Assembly: GCA_963676875.1 (NCBI GenBank)
Contig: OY781436.1
Span: 4,464,001 to 4,528,000 of the forward strand
Direction of reading: 5' to 3'
DNA from: UBA6244 sp963676875
Lineage (GTDB): Bacteria > Bacteroidota > Bacteroidia > Bacteroidales > F082
Length of the DNA stretch: 64,000 bases
Notes under the pieces: model-generated
What the model was told of the DNA's origin: nothing
The model's input: the letters and a program-made list of their open reading frames with translations, nothing else
Database searches by the model: none
Part shown: positions 46,398-53,471 of the stretch, piece after piece
How the letters are laid out: every line of letters starts with the position of its first letter
Position numbering within the stretch: position 1 is the stretch's first letter
Program-made: the position numbers and the translations under genes

Positions 46398-47216
46398 ATG
46401 GACAAGTCGATACGAAAATATGATATAAAAGAAATTCAAGAGAAACTTGATAAGCTTAGTAAACATGACAAAAAAAAGAAAGGGTCTAGATTTGTTTTGT
46501 CTGCGTTGAGCAGTATACCATGGGTAGGTGGATTTCTAAGTGCTTCTTCAGCACTTCATTCGGAAATTGAGCAGGGTAAAGTTAATGCTTTACAAAAACT
46601 GTGGCTTGAAGAACATCAAGAGAAGATTGAATATCTAGCTGAAACTCTTTTCGAGATTGTATCAAGACTTGAAAAGTTTTCTGCAAGTGAGGAAAGATTA
46701 GAATCTGAGGGATATTTATCATTAGTTAAAAAAGGATTCAGAGTTTGGGATAAATCTGATACAAACGAGAAAAAAGAGATTATACGAAAATTGCTCACAA
46801 ATGCAGGTGCTACGGAATTATGTACGGATGATTTGGTTCGATTATTTATCGACTGGATTGAATTATTTCATGAGGCACATTTCGTTGTAATTAAAGAGGT
46901 TTATCAAAATCCAGGAATTACACGAGGTTTGATTTGGGATAAAATGAATGACACTCGACCTGCTGAAAATTCGGCACAAGCAGATTTATATAAAATGTTG
47001 ATTAGAGACTTAAGCACTAGTGGAGTAATAAGGCAATATAAACCTGTAAATATGTACGGACAGTTTGTAAAGCAACCTACCAAAAGAAGAAGTTCTTCAT
47101 CAACCCATAAATCGGCATTCGATGACCAAGAATCTTATGAATTGACCGAACTTGGAAAACAGTTTGTTCAATACGCACTAAATGAAGTTGTACCAAAGAT
47201 TGGAACTGATGAATAG
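46398..47216 (+). CDS. 272-aa protein with TM hairpin and winged-helix-like end (cassette 4)
   Basis: The N-terminal part is basic and helical (IRKYDIKEIQEKLDKLSKHDKKKK). It is followed by a short hydrophobic, Gly-rich segment (FVLSALSSIPWVGGFLSAS) that could insert in a membrane, and then a predicted coiled coil (EHQEKIEYLAETLFEIVSRL). The C-terminal ~100 residues (NPGITRGLIWDKM, ADLYKMLIRDLSTSGVIRQY, SYELTELGKQFVQYAL) look like a winged helix. The start at 46398 is used because the longer frame lies in the attC-like arm. It overlaps the next gene by 8 bp (ATGAATAG). I do not recognise a family. Confidence 0.75.
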   Translation: MDKSIRKYDIKEIQEKLDKLSKHDKKKKGSRFVLSALSSIPWVGGFLSASSALHSEIEQGKVNALQKLWLEEHQEKIEYLAETLFEIVSRLEKFSASEERLESEGYLSLVKKGFRVWDKSDTNEKKEIIRKLLTNAGATELCTDDLVRLFIDWIELFHEAHFVVIKEVYQNPGITRGLIWDKMNDTRPAENSAQADLYKMLIRDLSTSGVIRQYKPVNMYGQFVKQPTKRRSSSSTHKSAFDDQESYELTELGKQFVQYALNEVVPKIGTDE

Positions 47217-47451
47217 CTTTTGGGATAAATATGATAACTTAATTGATGACGCAAAAAATTCAAATAAACTTGAGTTGGCTGAAAAATTAAGTCAAGTTAA
47301 AAGATATGTAAACGGACTAACTGATGGTTGGCACGACTTTATGAATGGATTAAATGAGATTTTAAATTCAGCGGAAAGTCTTGATAAAGATGATGAAAAT
47401 CGAATTAAAGAGATTATAAAGTTAACGAAAAAAGGATTGAAAAACAGATAA
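47209..47451 (+). CDS. Small helical protein (cassette 4, second gene)
   Basis: An 80-aa highly helical, charged protein (MNSFWDKYDNLIDDAKNSNK, then LAEKLSQVKRYVNGLTDGW). It is coupled to the 272-aa gene by an ATGAATAG overlap. Its small size and tight coupling with a possible membrane-active partner are like an antitoxin, immunity or partner protein, but this is only inference. The next attC-like site begins 5 bp after the stop codon. Confidence 0.68.
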   Translation: MNSFWDKYDNLIDDAKNSNKLELAEKLSQVKRYVNGLTDGWHDFMNGLNEILNSAESLDKDDENRIKEIIKLTKKGLKNR

Positions 47452-47455
47452 TTAC

Positions 47456-47587
47456 GCCACACAACACGCGGTCATAAAACATTGCGCGGATTGTGCTAAA
47501 TTTGAGCAACATAACATTTAATCAACGGCTTAGCGGGCTGATAAGTTTGTGTTTCAAAATGCGCAACGTTTCATACCGCCATCCGTT
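47456..47587 (+). other. attC-like site 4
   Basis: A 132-bp palindrome: GCCACACAACACGCGGTCAT...AACATTGCGC pairs with GCGCAACGTTTCATACCGCC and ATCCGTTATGG. It separates the two-gene cassette 4 from cassette 5. Confidence 0.8.
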
Positions 47588-47616
47588 ATGGGCAAGGCTA
47601 AAAAGACAAAAAACCA

Positions 47617-48186
47617 ATGACAATAGAACGGGAAATAGAATACATAAGACAAAATCAAAAATATAGAAGAACAATATTTAATTCTATTGACTATGGATTT
47701 TTAATGTTTCCAATCGCCTTTATCATAATCGGACTTGGAGGACTTTTGGGATTATTTCCATGGACTAAAAATGAACAGTTTATTTTAAGTCCCATTTTAT
47801 TAACCATTGGCATTTTTCTATTTTTCTTCTTTAAAAATCGAATTGACCATAATTCAAAGTATTTTGAACTAAGAACAGCCCAAAATCAAACGAAAAATAT
47901 TGAATTAACAAAAGAGACATTAGAAAAAGACATTGACTCAAGACAAATCTATATTGACGAAAAAAATGGCATTGTAAACACGACAACCGGATTCGGATTG
48001 ACTTCATGGGGAGAAACAATTAATGTAATTTGTTTTGATAATTATGTATTAATAAACAGTCGGCCGCATGGTTATTTGACTATTTATGAAGATAAAATGA
48101 ATATTAAAAGAATAAAAGAAGGAATAACAAGAAGAATAGAAAGCCCAGCCCATAATCGAGTAGACGGCTCCGCCAGAATTAACTGA
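47617..48186 (+). CDS. Membrane protein with intron-altered C terminus (cassette 5)
   Basis: A 189-aa protein with two membrane helices (YGFLMFPIAFIIIGLGGLLGLF and LSPILLTIGIFLFFFF) and a polar C-terminal domain (EKDIDSRQIYIDEKNGIVNT). The last nine codons (RVDGSARIN and stop) come from the antisense group II intron. If the intron is removed, the frame would end HNNKYT and stop after 184 aa, inside the attC-like arm. So the intron changed only the extreme C terminus. No family recognised; the layout is like the STM3941-type proteins. Confidence 0.75.
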   Translation: MTIEREIEYIRQNQKYRRTIFNSIDYGFLMFPIAFIIIGLGGLLGLFPWTKNEQFILSPILLTIGIFLFFFFKNRIDHNSKYFELRTAQNQTKNIELTKETLEKDIDSRQIYIDEKNGIVNTTTGFGLTSWGETINVICFDNYVLINSRPHGYLTIYEDKMNIKRIKEGITRRIESPAHNRVDGSARIN

Positions 48187-48933
48187 CGGAGTACGCCTCT
48201 CACACCACCGTACGCACGGGTCTCGTATACGGCGGTTCGTCAGGTATCAGTATCATCGCTCTTTACACCAATGATACCTTTGTCTTTATTTAAGAAAAGG
48301 CTGGCAAACTCTAAGTTTGAACCTCCTGATCAAATGCAAGACAACCTAACGTTCAGTCCTTTGCTAACTTGTGAGACCTCCGTTCTAATGCCGGCTCGTT
48401 ACCGCTAACTACTATGACTTCTGCTGACTTCTTGGCTCATAGAAACCTAGTCTATTCCAAGATCTCCCCCGGTAAGAGCTTTTTCCTTCATCCAATTCCT
48501 GCGGCATCTACATAATTGTTCACTGGAGCTCGTCGGGCGTTGTAAAGATGTGCTTACTTACCCTAAACAATTATGCCTCATATACCGTTCCTGTTCGTCA
48601 GTACCGGATTTTGTAGTCTCGCTTCCTTCAGTGTAAAGGTCACCCTTAACCACCTTGCGACTTACTAACACTTCCCAGCGTTACCTGAGCGTGTAAGGGA
48701 CTTGCACCCTCTGGAAAAAAAAATCACCCATCTCGTTACTAAAGAAAATTTGTATTTTTGAATTTTTTCTAAAGCTTACGAGTGGGTGTGCGCTGCTCAT
48801 GCAGGGCACACACAATAAATATACGTAATGCGGGGCGCTGTCGGTAATTTGAACTTTAAAGCATTTACTAAACATTGTAGCGGTTTGATAGTGATGTGCC
48901 TTGAAATCCCGCACTACGCATATTCGAGCCGTT
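48148..48933 (+). other. attC-like site 5, split by group II intron
   Basis: Without the intron the site is 129 bp. GCCCATA joins AC at 48812-48813 to restore GCCCATAAC, complementary to the start of cassette 5 (GTTATGGGC). Inner arms ATATACGTAATGCGGGG and CCCGCACTACGCATAT pair. GTT at 48931 opens cassette 6. Confidence 0.8.
48155..48811 (-). mobile_element. Group II intron, ORF-less, copy 2
   Basis: 657 bp, nearly identical to copies 1 and 3, with the same ends (GTGTGCCC...CTCGAT on the minus strand). Domain V is intact except for a T-to-G type wobble (GTGCGTACGG). No reverse transcriptase frame. It is inserted at the same A|AC point of an R''-like box. Confidence 0.87.
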
Positions 48934-48943
48934 GTAGTGCATA

Positions 48944-49546
48944 TTGAGAAAAACAGAACGATTGATAAAAATAAATCAAATATTAAATAAACGAATAGTA
49001 ACTTTAGGACTAATTCTAATCTTTGGTGTAATCATGTTTTTTATAAATACATATTCACATCCATTAATTATTTTGTTGTTACCAGGGCTTTTATTTGGCT
49101 TAGCCTTGACTATTCCTCAATTTGATAAATCTCGTAGACAATTAATTGCTTTATTGACGTTTCCTATTTTAATGATATTATTATGGATTGTGATAATGAC
49201 AATTGGATTAGGACTAGGAATATTAAATAATTCCAATACGGATAAAACAGGAGTTGTTATTTTAGGAATATTATCATCCTTTTTGTTCACAGTAGTATTA
49301 GACCAATTTTATCCAATTGAGAATAAAATAAATTCTTATTTATTAATTATTGTTTTGGGCGTAATAAGTACTATGACTAGTGATTATCTTTTTAAAACAT
49401 CTCACTCGAAGGAGTTGAATCTTGGAAAGATTATTTTAATTTGGGAGATATTTATAGGATTAGGGTTGACAATATTTGTTAAGTACGACTCAAAAAAACA
49501 ATACAATAAGAAAAATAAAAATACGCACTACAACACGGGCCCATAA
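48944..49546 (+). CDS. Polytopic membrane protein (cassette 6)
   Basis: A 200-aa protein with about six membrane helices (IVTLGLILIFGVIMFFINTY, LIILLLPGLLFGLALTI, LTFPILMILLWIVIMTIGLG, TGVVILGILSSFLFTVVL, LLIIVLGVISTMTSDYL, IILIWEIFIGLGLTIFV). The start is TTG at 48944, 13 bp after the cassette edge; no in-frame ATG precedes the first helix. The C-terminal tail (NTHYNTGP) is encoded by the R''-like box of the next site. Function unknown. Confidence 0.7.
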   Translation: MRKTERLIKINQILNKRIVTLGLILIFGVIMFFINTYSHPLIILLLPGLLFGLALTIPQFDKSRRQLIALLTFPILMILLWIVIMTIGLGLGILNNSNTDKTGVVILGILSSFLFTVVLDQFYPIENKINSYLLIIVLGVISTMTSDYLFKTSHSKELNLGKIILIWEIFIGLGLTIFVKYDSKKQYNKKNKNTHYNTGP

Positions 49547-49591
49547 GCCATAGCGCCCTTCGGGATGCAACGGCTCATAGCCCAATACGTT
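49525..49591 (+). other. attC-like site 6 (short form)
   Basis: Only 67 bp: GCACTACAACACGGGCCCAT pairs with ATAGCCCAATACGTTGTAG, and GCCATAGCGCCC with GGGATGCAACGGC, leaving a four-base loop. All other sites are about 130 bp, so this one lacks the long central loop. Box symmetry is the best of the array (CTACAAC/GTTGTAG). Confidence 0.8.
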
Positions 49592-49608
49592 GTAGCCAAT
49601 TTAGAAAA

Positions 49609-50055
49609 ATGAGATTAACATATTTAATAATATTATTCTTTTGCTTCATACAATGTAGTTATGGACTGGAGAAAAAAGTAATAATGGATACTTTGAGTGC
49701 AGACTCAATAGTTCAAGTATTTCATAAAAATGGTAAGTTGTTCTATCAAGTTCCATATAAAAATGGGAAACAAAATGGGTGGTATGAACAATATCATGAA
49801 AATGGAGCAATTTGGGTAAAATACTTTAAAATTGATGGGAAAACGGTTGATGGGTATTATGTTGCACTACATGAAAATGGTGTTATTTACCAAAAGGGGT
49901 TCTATAAAAATGGACATCAAGTTGGCAAATGGTATTGTTATACAAGTGAAGGAGAACCATTTAAGATATATATTTATGATAAAAATGGAAATTGGATAAA
50001 ACTAAAGGTTTGGAATACTGAAAAAGAAAAGTGGGAAAAATCAGGACTATATTAA
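49609..50055 (+). CDS. Secreted YwqK/MORN-like protein (cassette 7)
   Basis: A 148-aa protein with signal peptide (MRLTYLIILFFCFIQCSYG). The mature part has repeated MORN-type units: VFHKNGKLFYQVPYKNGKQNG, EQYHENGAIWVKYFKIDGK, ALHENGVIYQKGFYKNGHQVG. This is the pattern of 'YwqK family antitoxin' proteins; that label is a family name only and does not prove antitoxin function here. The signal peptide argues for an envelope role. The gene starts 20 bp after the cassette edge. Confidence 0.85.
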   Translation: MRLTYLIILFFCFIQCSYGLEKKVIMDTLSADSIVQVFHKNGKLFYQVPYKNGKQNGWYEQYHENGAIWVKYFKIDGKTVDGYYVALHENGVIYQKGFYKNGHQVGKWYCYTSEGEPFKIYIYDKNGNWIKLKVWNTEKEKWEKSGLY

Positions 50056-50062
50056 TAAAAAC

Positions 50063-50848
50063 TGGCTACAATCGAGTAGACGGCTCCGCCAGAATTAACT
50101 GACGGAGTATGCCTCTCACACCACCGTACGTACGGGTCTCGTATACGGCGGTTCGTCAGGTATCAGTATCATCGCTCTTTACACCAATGATACCTTTGTC
50201 TTTATTTAAGAAAAGGCTGGCAAACTCTAAGTTTGAACCTCCTGATCAAATTCAAGACAACCTAACGTTCAGTCCTTTGCTATCTTGTGAGACCTCCGTT
50301 CTAATGCCGGCTCGTTACCGCTAACTACTATGACTTCTGCTGACTTCTTGGCTCATAGAAACCTAGTCTATTCCAAGATCTCCCCCGGTAAGAGCTTTTT
50401 CCTTCCTCCAATCCCTGCGGTATCTACATAATTGTTCACCGGAGCTGTTCGGGCGTTGTAATGATGTGCTTACTTACCCTAAACAATTATGCCTCATATA
50501 CCGTTCCTGTTCGTCAGTACCGGATTTTGTAGTCTCGCTTCCTTCAGTGTAAAGGTCACCCTTAACCACCTTGCGACTTACTAACACTTCCCAGCGTTAC
50601 CTGAGCGTGTAAGGGACTTGCACCCTCTGGAAAAAAAATCACCCATCTCGTTACTATAGAAAATTTGTATTTTTGAACTTTTTCTAAAGCTTCCGAGTGG
50701 GTGTGCGCTGCTCATGCAGGGCACACACATGCGGTCATAAAACAGTTGGGATTCAGTAGTTTGCGAGCATTTGTTCTCGCATCAACTTTTTCCACGGTGG
50801 ATACGAACGCACTCCGAAAACCCAACCGTTTCATACCGCAAAACCGTT
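50063..50848 (+). other. attC-like site 7, split by group II intron
   Basis: Without the intron the site is 130 bp. TGGCTACA joins AC (50727-50728) to restore TGGCTACAAC, complementary to cassette 7's edge GTTGTAGCCA over ten bases. Inner arms ATGCGGTCATAAAACAGTTGGG and CCCAACCGTTTCATACCGCA pair; GTT at 50846 opens cassette 8. Confidence 0.8.
50071..50726 (-). mobile_element. Group II intron, ORF-less, copy 3
   Basis: 656 bp, same ends and same internal structure as the other copies, with an intact domain V (CGTATACG / CGTACGTACGG). No reverse transcriptase frame; mobility would need an enzyme supplied in trans. Confidence 0.87.
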
Positions 50849-50931
50849 AGCGTTCATTGTGACACGGCAGAAACATTGTCAAAATTTGCAAGATTTGTAT
50901 TACCTATAAGCTTTTAAAAAGGGATAAATAT

Positions 50932-51813
50932 ATGAGCAAAACTAAACTGAATGTTAATGAATTAGAGGTCGTTTTGTATAAACAAGACGAAGAAGAGTAT
51001 ATTTCATTGACAGATATGGCTAAATTCCGAGATTCTGAAAGAACAAATTATATCATCCAAAACTGGATGAGAACAAGAAGTACAATTGAATTTTTAGGAT
51101 TATGGGAAGAATTAAGAAACCCAAATTTTAAAAGCATCGAATTCGATGCCTTTAAAAATGAAGCAGGCTCAAATAGTTTTACTCTTACCCCAAAGAAATG
51201 GATTGAAGCAACAAATTCAATTGGAATAATTTCCAAATCAGGAAGATATGGAGGAACTTATGCTCATAAAGACATTGCTTTTGAATTTGCTTCGTGGTTA
51301 AGTCCAACATTCAAACTTTATCTGATTACAGAATACCAAAGATTAAAAGAAGTTGAAACAAATCAATATAATCTTGAATGGAATGTTAAAAGGATTTTAA
51401 GTAAAACTAATTATCATATTCATACAGAAGCTGTTAAAAACTTCATTATTCCAAAGAAAAATTACGAGAAAGATAAAGAATGGATTGCTTATGCAGAAGA
51501 AGCTGATTTATTGAATGTTGCCCTTTTTAATTGTACAGCAAAAGATTGGAGAGATGCAAATCCTGATTTAGCCAAGAAATCTATGAACATTAGAGACATT
51601 GCAAGTATAAATGAATTAGCGATTTTATCAAATCTTGAAACTTTAAATGCTCAAATGATTAAAGAGCAAGTTGATAAAAGTCTACGATTTACCAAATTAA
51701 AGGAAATTGCAATATATCAATTGACAGTACTGAATGAAAAAGACTTTATGAAAGCATTAAAGAAGTTGAATGACAATGTTTACGTAGAGGAAAAGAAAAA
51801 AATAGACGAATAA
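50932..51813 (+). CDS. KilA-N domain protein (cassette 8)
   Basis: A 293-aa protein. Residues ~8-120 form a KilA-N DNA-binding domain: EEYISLTDMAKFRDSERTNYIIQNWMRTRSTIEFLGLWEEL, then GSNSFTLTPKKWIEATNSIG and the strongly conserved GRYGGTYAHKDIAFEFASWLSPTFKLYLI. The C-terminal half is helical and has no motif that I recognise. KilA-N proteins are common in phages and mobile DNA, where they bind DNA. The gene starts 86 bp after the cassette edge and its stop is 7 bp before the last R''-like box. Confidence 0.92.
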   Translation: MSKTKLNVNELEVVLYKQDEEEYISLTDMAKFRDSERTNYIIQNWMRTRSTIEFLGLWEELRNPNFKSIEFDAFKNEAGSNSFTLTPKKWIEATNSIGIISKSGRYGGTYAHKDIAFEFASWLSPTFKLYLITEYQRLKEVETNQYNLEWNVKRILSKTNYHIHTEAVKNFIIPKKNYEKDKEWIAYAEEADLLNVALFNCTAKDWRDANPDLAKKSMNIRDIASINELAILSNLETLNAQMIKEQVDKSLRFTKLKEIAIYQLTVLNEKDFMKALKKLNDNVYVEEKKKIDE

Positions 51814-51819
51814 CAACGA

Positions 51820-51828
51820 AACGCTAAC
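51820..51828 (+). other. Terminal half attC-like site
   Basis: AACGCTAAC is complementary to the start of cassette 8 (GTTAGCGTT). The following arm begins ATAATAGG but no matching partner arm or GTT is found downstream. The array therefore ends in a truncated site. Confidence 0.65.
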
Positions 51829-52034
51829 ATAATAGGTTTTAAGGCTCAGTTGAGCCCCAAAAAAACAGGCCGGGAGGAAAACATCACCCACAGCCTGTAA
51901 ATCAACTCCGGAATTTAGTGAAAGTACCCGCTCAAATGAGTTTTAAACCCTGTTGGGCTAAGCCACAGGTAGTCAATCGTCCTGTATATGGGGATTGAAC
52001 AGTTTTGGTTGGATTTTCCACTGTATAATTTGGT
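51829..52034. other. Spacer after cassette array
   Basis: About 200 bp with a perfect GGCTCA...TGAGCC hairpin at 51842-51855 and no coding frame. It could be the remnant of whatever truncated the last attC-like site. Confidence 0.45.
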
Positions 52035-52342
52035 CCCCCACTCAGCGAAGTTTGCAACTACGCTGTTCTTTTACAACGTATCTATCTCAATCAGCCCGCT
52101 AAGGTCTGAAAAATTTCCGGCATTTGAATACAAATAATCATGCTCAAACTCAACAATTCCTGCCCTGACTATAGGTTAAAAAATGTACGACATTTTGATC
52201 GCTTATTTGATAACTTTCTGACATAGATAGTACAAAGATAAAGAATGATGATAGGATAGTGTAGATACACTCGTCTGCCTAAGGCATGAAACTATGCTTA
52301 GGGACTCTTTTTATTTGGACAAACTACGCTTAGTGTGGGGGG
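52035..52342 (-). mobile_element. Deleted relic of REP-associated transposon (left copy)
   Basis: About 300 bp made from the two ends of the same element as at 54563-55097. Its first ~130 bp match the transposase 3' end (TCTATCTCAATCAGCCCGCT, AAATTTCCGGCATTTGAA) and its later part matches the 5' end (ATTTGATAACTTTCTGACAT, TCTGCCTAAGGCATGAAACT). The middle is lost. Terminal hairpins GCGAAGTTTGCAACTACGC and CCTAAGG-centred repeats remain. It lies in the same orientation as the right copy. Confidence 0.75.
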
Positions 52343-52674
52343 TGAAATTGCAAAACCTGCAAAGATTCACTATCTATTTATATATCAATACAATACAGAC
52401 CGTTTTCTTTTGCTGGTTTTGTAACGCTTGCAAACAACTCTCCTCTACTACCCATAAAACCACTTCGAGAAGTGGTTTTATATTTCTGCTAATAATCACT
52501 GTAAATCAACATATTAGTTATTATTCATGTCCCACTTAACTCTCGCAAGCCAGCAAATCATAACCCATCATACATATCTCCGTCATCTGCGTCCCATTAC
52601 TCACGCGCCAGCCAGCCAAAAGCCTTCCCATTCACCAGCCCCCAACCACTATCCACCAAATAAGCCATCAGCGT
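52343..52674. other. Spacer left of AbiE-like locus
   Basis: About 330 bp, no gene supported. It includes a hairpin ACCACTTC...GAAGTGGT around 52462-52482 that could act as a terminator-like structure (followed by TTTTA). Confidence 0.5.
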
Positions 52675-52713
52675 TTATTGTCACAATTCTGGCAATAAAA
52701 CACATCTATTGCC
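52675..52713 (+). promoter_or_regulatory. Candidate operator palindromes upstream of AbiEi-like gene
   Basis: Two overlapping inverted repeats: TTATTGTCA/TGGCAATAA (8 of 9 pair) and GGCAATA/TATTGCC (perfect, 9-bp spacer). They end 10 bp before the -7 box. AbiEi-type antitoxins are known to repress their own promoter by binding inverted repeats, so these are plausible operators. Confidence 0.5.
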
Positions 52714-52723
52714 ATATTTGTGA

Positions 52724-52731
52724 TATATTTG
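52724..52731 (+). promoter_or_regulatory. -7 box of AbiE-like operon
   Basis: TATATTTG matches TAnnTTTG, 17 bp before the start codon of the first gene. Confidence 0.6.
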
Positions 52732-52748
52732 CTCATTAATCATATGCT

Positions 52749-53471
52749 ATGGCATCAACTAATGACATATTAAATTTCGCTTTCACCCACAAAGTCTTCA
52801 CTCGTAAAGAGCTGATAACTAAATTGATGAATTTTAATCAGATGAACTCCCCGGGTTCATTATCGGAGCAACTCAATCGATTAATAAAATCAGGTCAGCT
52901 AATTCGCCTTGAACGTGGCGTTTATGCGTTACCTGAAAAGGCCAACAGCGATTTCTCGATAATATATTCTGAAGAAACAAAAAGAATCAATCAACAAATA
53001 AAAACTCAATTTCCATTTATTGATTATTGCATATGGTCGGGTTCCGTCCTTTTGCCATACATGCGCCACATACCAAACCTGAATCTTACATTTGTCGATG
53101 TAGAACGTGAGGCAGTCGAATCAGTTTTCAACCTCTTGAACTCCGAAAGCAATAAGCTGGTTTTTCTAATGCCCTCGCTAACAGACTTCGAACGGTATAT
53201 TAACACCAACGAAGCGATAATTGTTCGCCCGTTAATATCCGAATCCCCACTCCGGAAGGTTGAAGGTTTTTACACTCCCACAATCGAGAAAATTCTCGTC
53301 GACATCATTGGAGATGTGGAATTTTCCTTTCTGCAAGGTTCGGAAATAAACTACGTATACACCACGATTTTCGAAAGACATCCGGTGAATAAGAACAAAT
53401 TATTGCGCTATGCTAATCGAAGGGGAAGAAAACAAGAGGTAGAACAATTGTTAAACGAAAACAAATTATGA
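52749..53471 (+). CDS. AbiEi-like antitoxin (DUF6577-type)
   Basis: A 240-aa protein. Residues ~1-65 form a winged helix (AFTHKVFTRKELITKLM, SLSEQLNRLIKSGQLIRLERGVYAL) like the N terminus of AbiEi antitoxins. The remainder (FIDYCIWSGSVLLPYM, VEGFYTPTIEKILVDIIGD) matches the C-terminal part found in DUF6577 proteins. It would repress the operon and neutralise the AbiEii-type toxin. Its stop overlaps the start of the toxin gene (ATGA), as is usual for these pairs. Confidence 0.85.
   Translation: MASTNDILNFAFTHKVFTRKELITKLMNFNQMNSPGSLSEQLNRLIKSGQLIRLERGVYALPEKANSDFSIIYSEETKRINQQIKTQFPFIDYCIWSGSVLLPYMRHIPNLNLTFVDVEREAVESVFNLLNSESNKLVFLMPSLTDFERYINTNEAIIVRPLISESPLRKVEGFYTPTIEKILVDIIGDVEFSFLQGSEINYVYTTIFERHPVNKNKLLRYANRRGRKQEVEQLLNENKL

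Larger units (their letters stand above)
43455..51828 (+). mobile_element. Integron-like array of eight gene cassettes
   Basis: Eight consecutive units each start at GTT and end at AAC, with all genes on the plus strand. In every unit the bases after the starting GTT are the reverse complement of those ending in the unit's own AAC: GTTGGCGGTA/TACCGCCAAC, GTTAGCAGTT/AACTGCTAAC, GTTAGCCACT/AGTGGCTAAC, GTTGTGTGGC/GCCACACAAC, GTTATGGGC/GCCCATAAC, GTTGTAGTGC/GCACTACAAC, GTTGTAGCCA/TGGCTACAAC and GTTAGCGTT/AACGCTAAC. Between each AAC and the next GTT lies a palindrome of about 130 bp (one of 67 bp). This is how integron cassettes behave when exchanged as circles through attC sites. No integrase gene is in the window. 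Confidence 0.85.

Noticed and set aside
50109..50324. 71-aa plus-strand open frame (and equivalents in the other copies) inside a group II intron
   Set aside because: It is antisense to the structured intron RNA, has no family features and exists only because the intron sequence is conserved.
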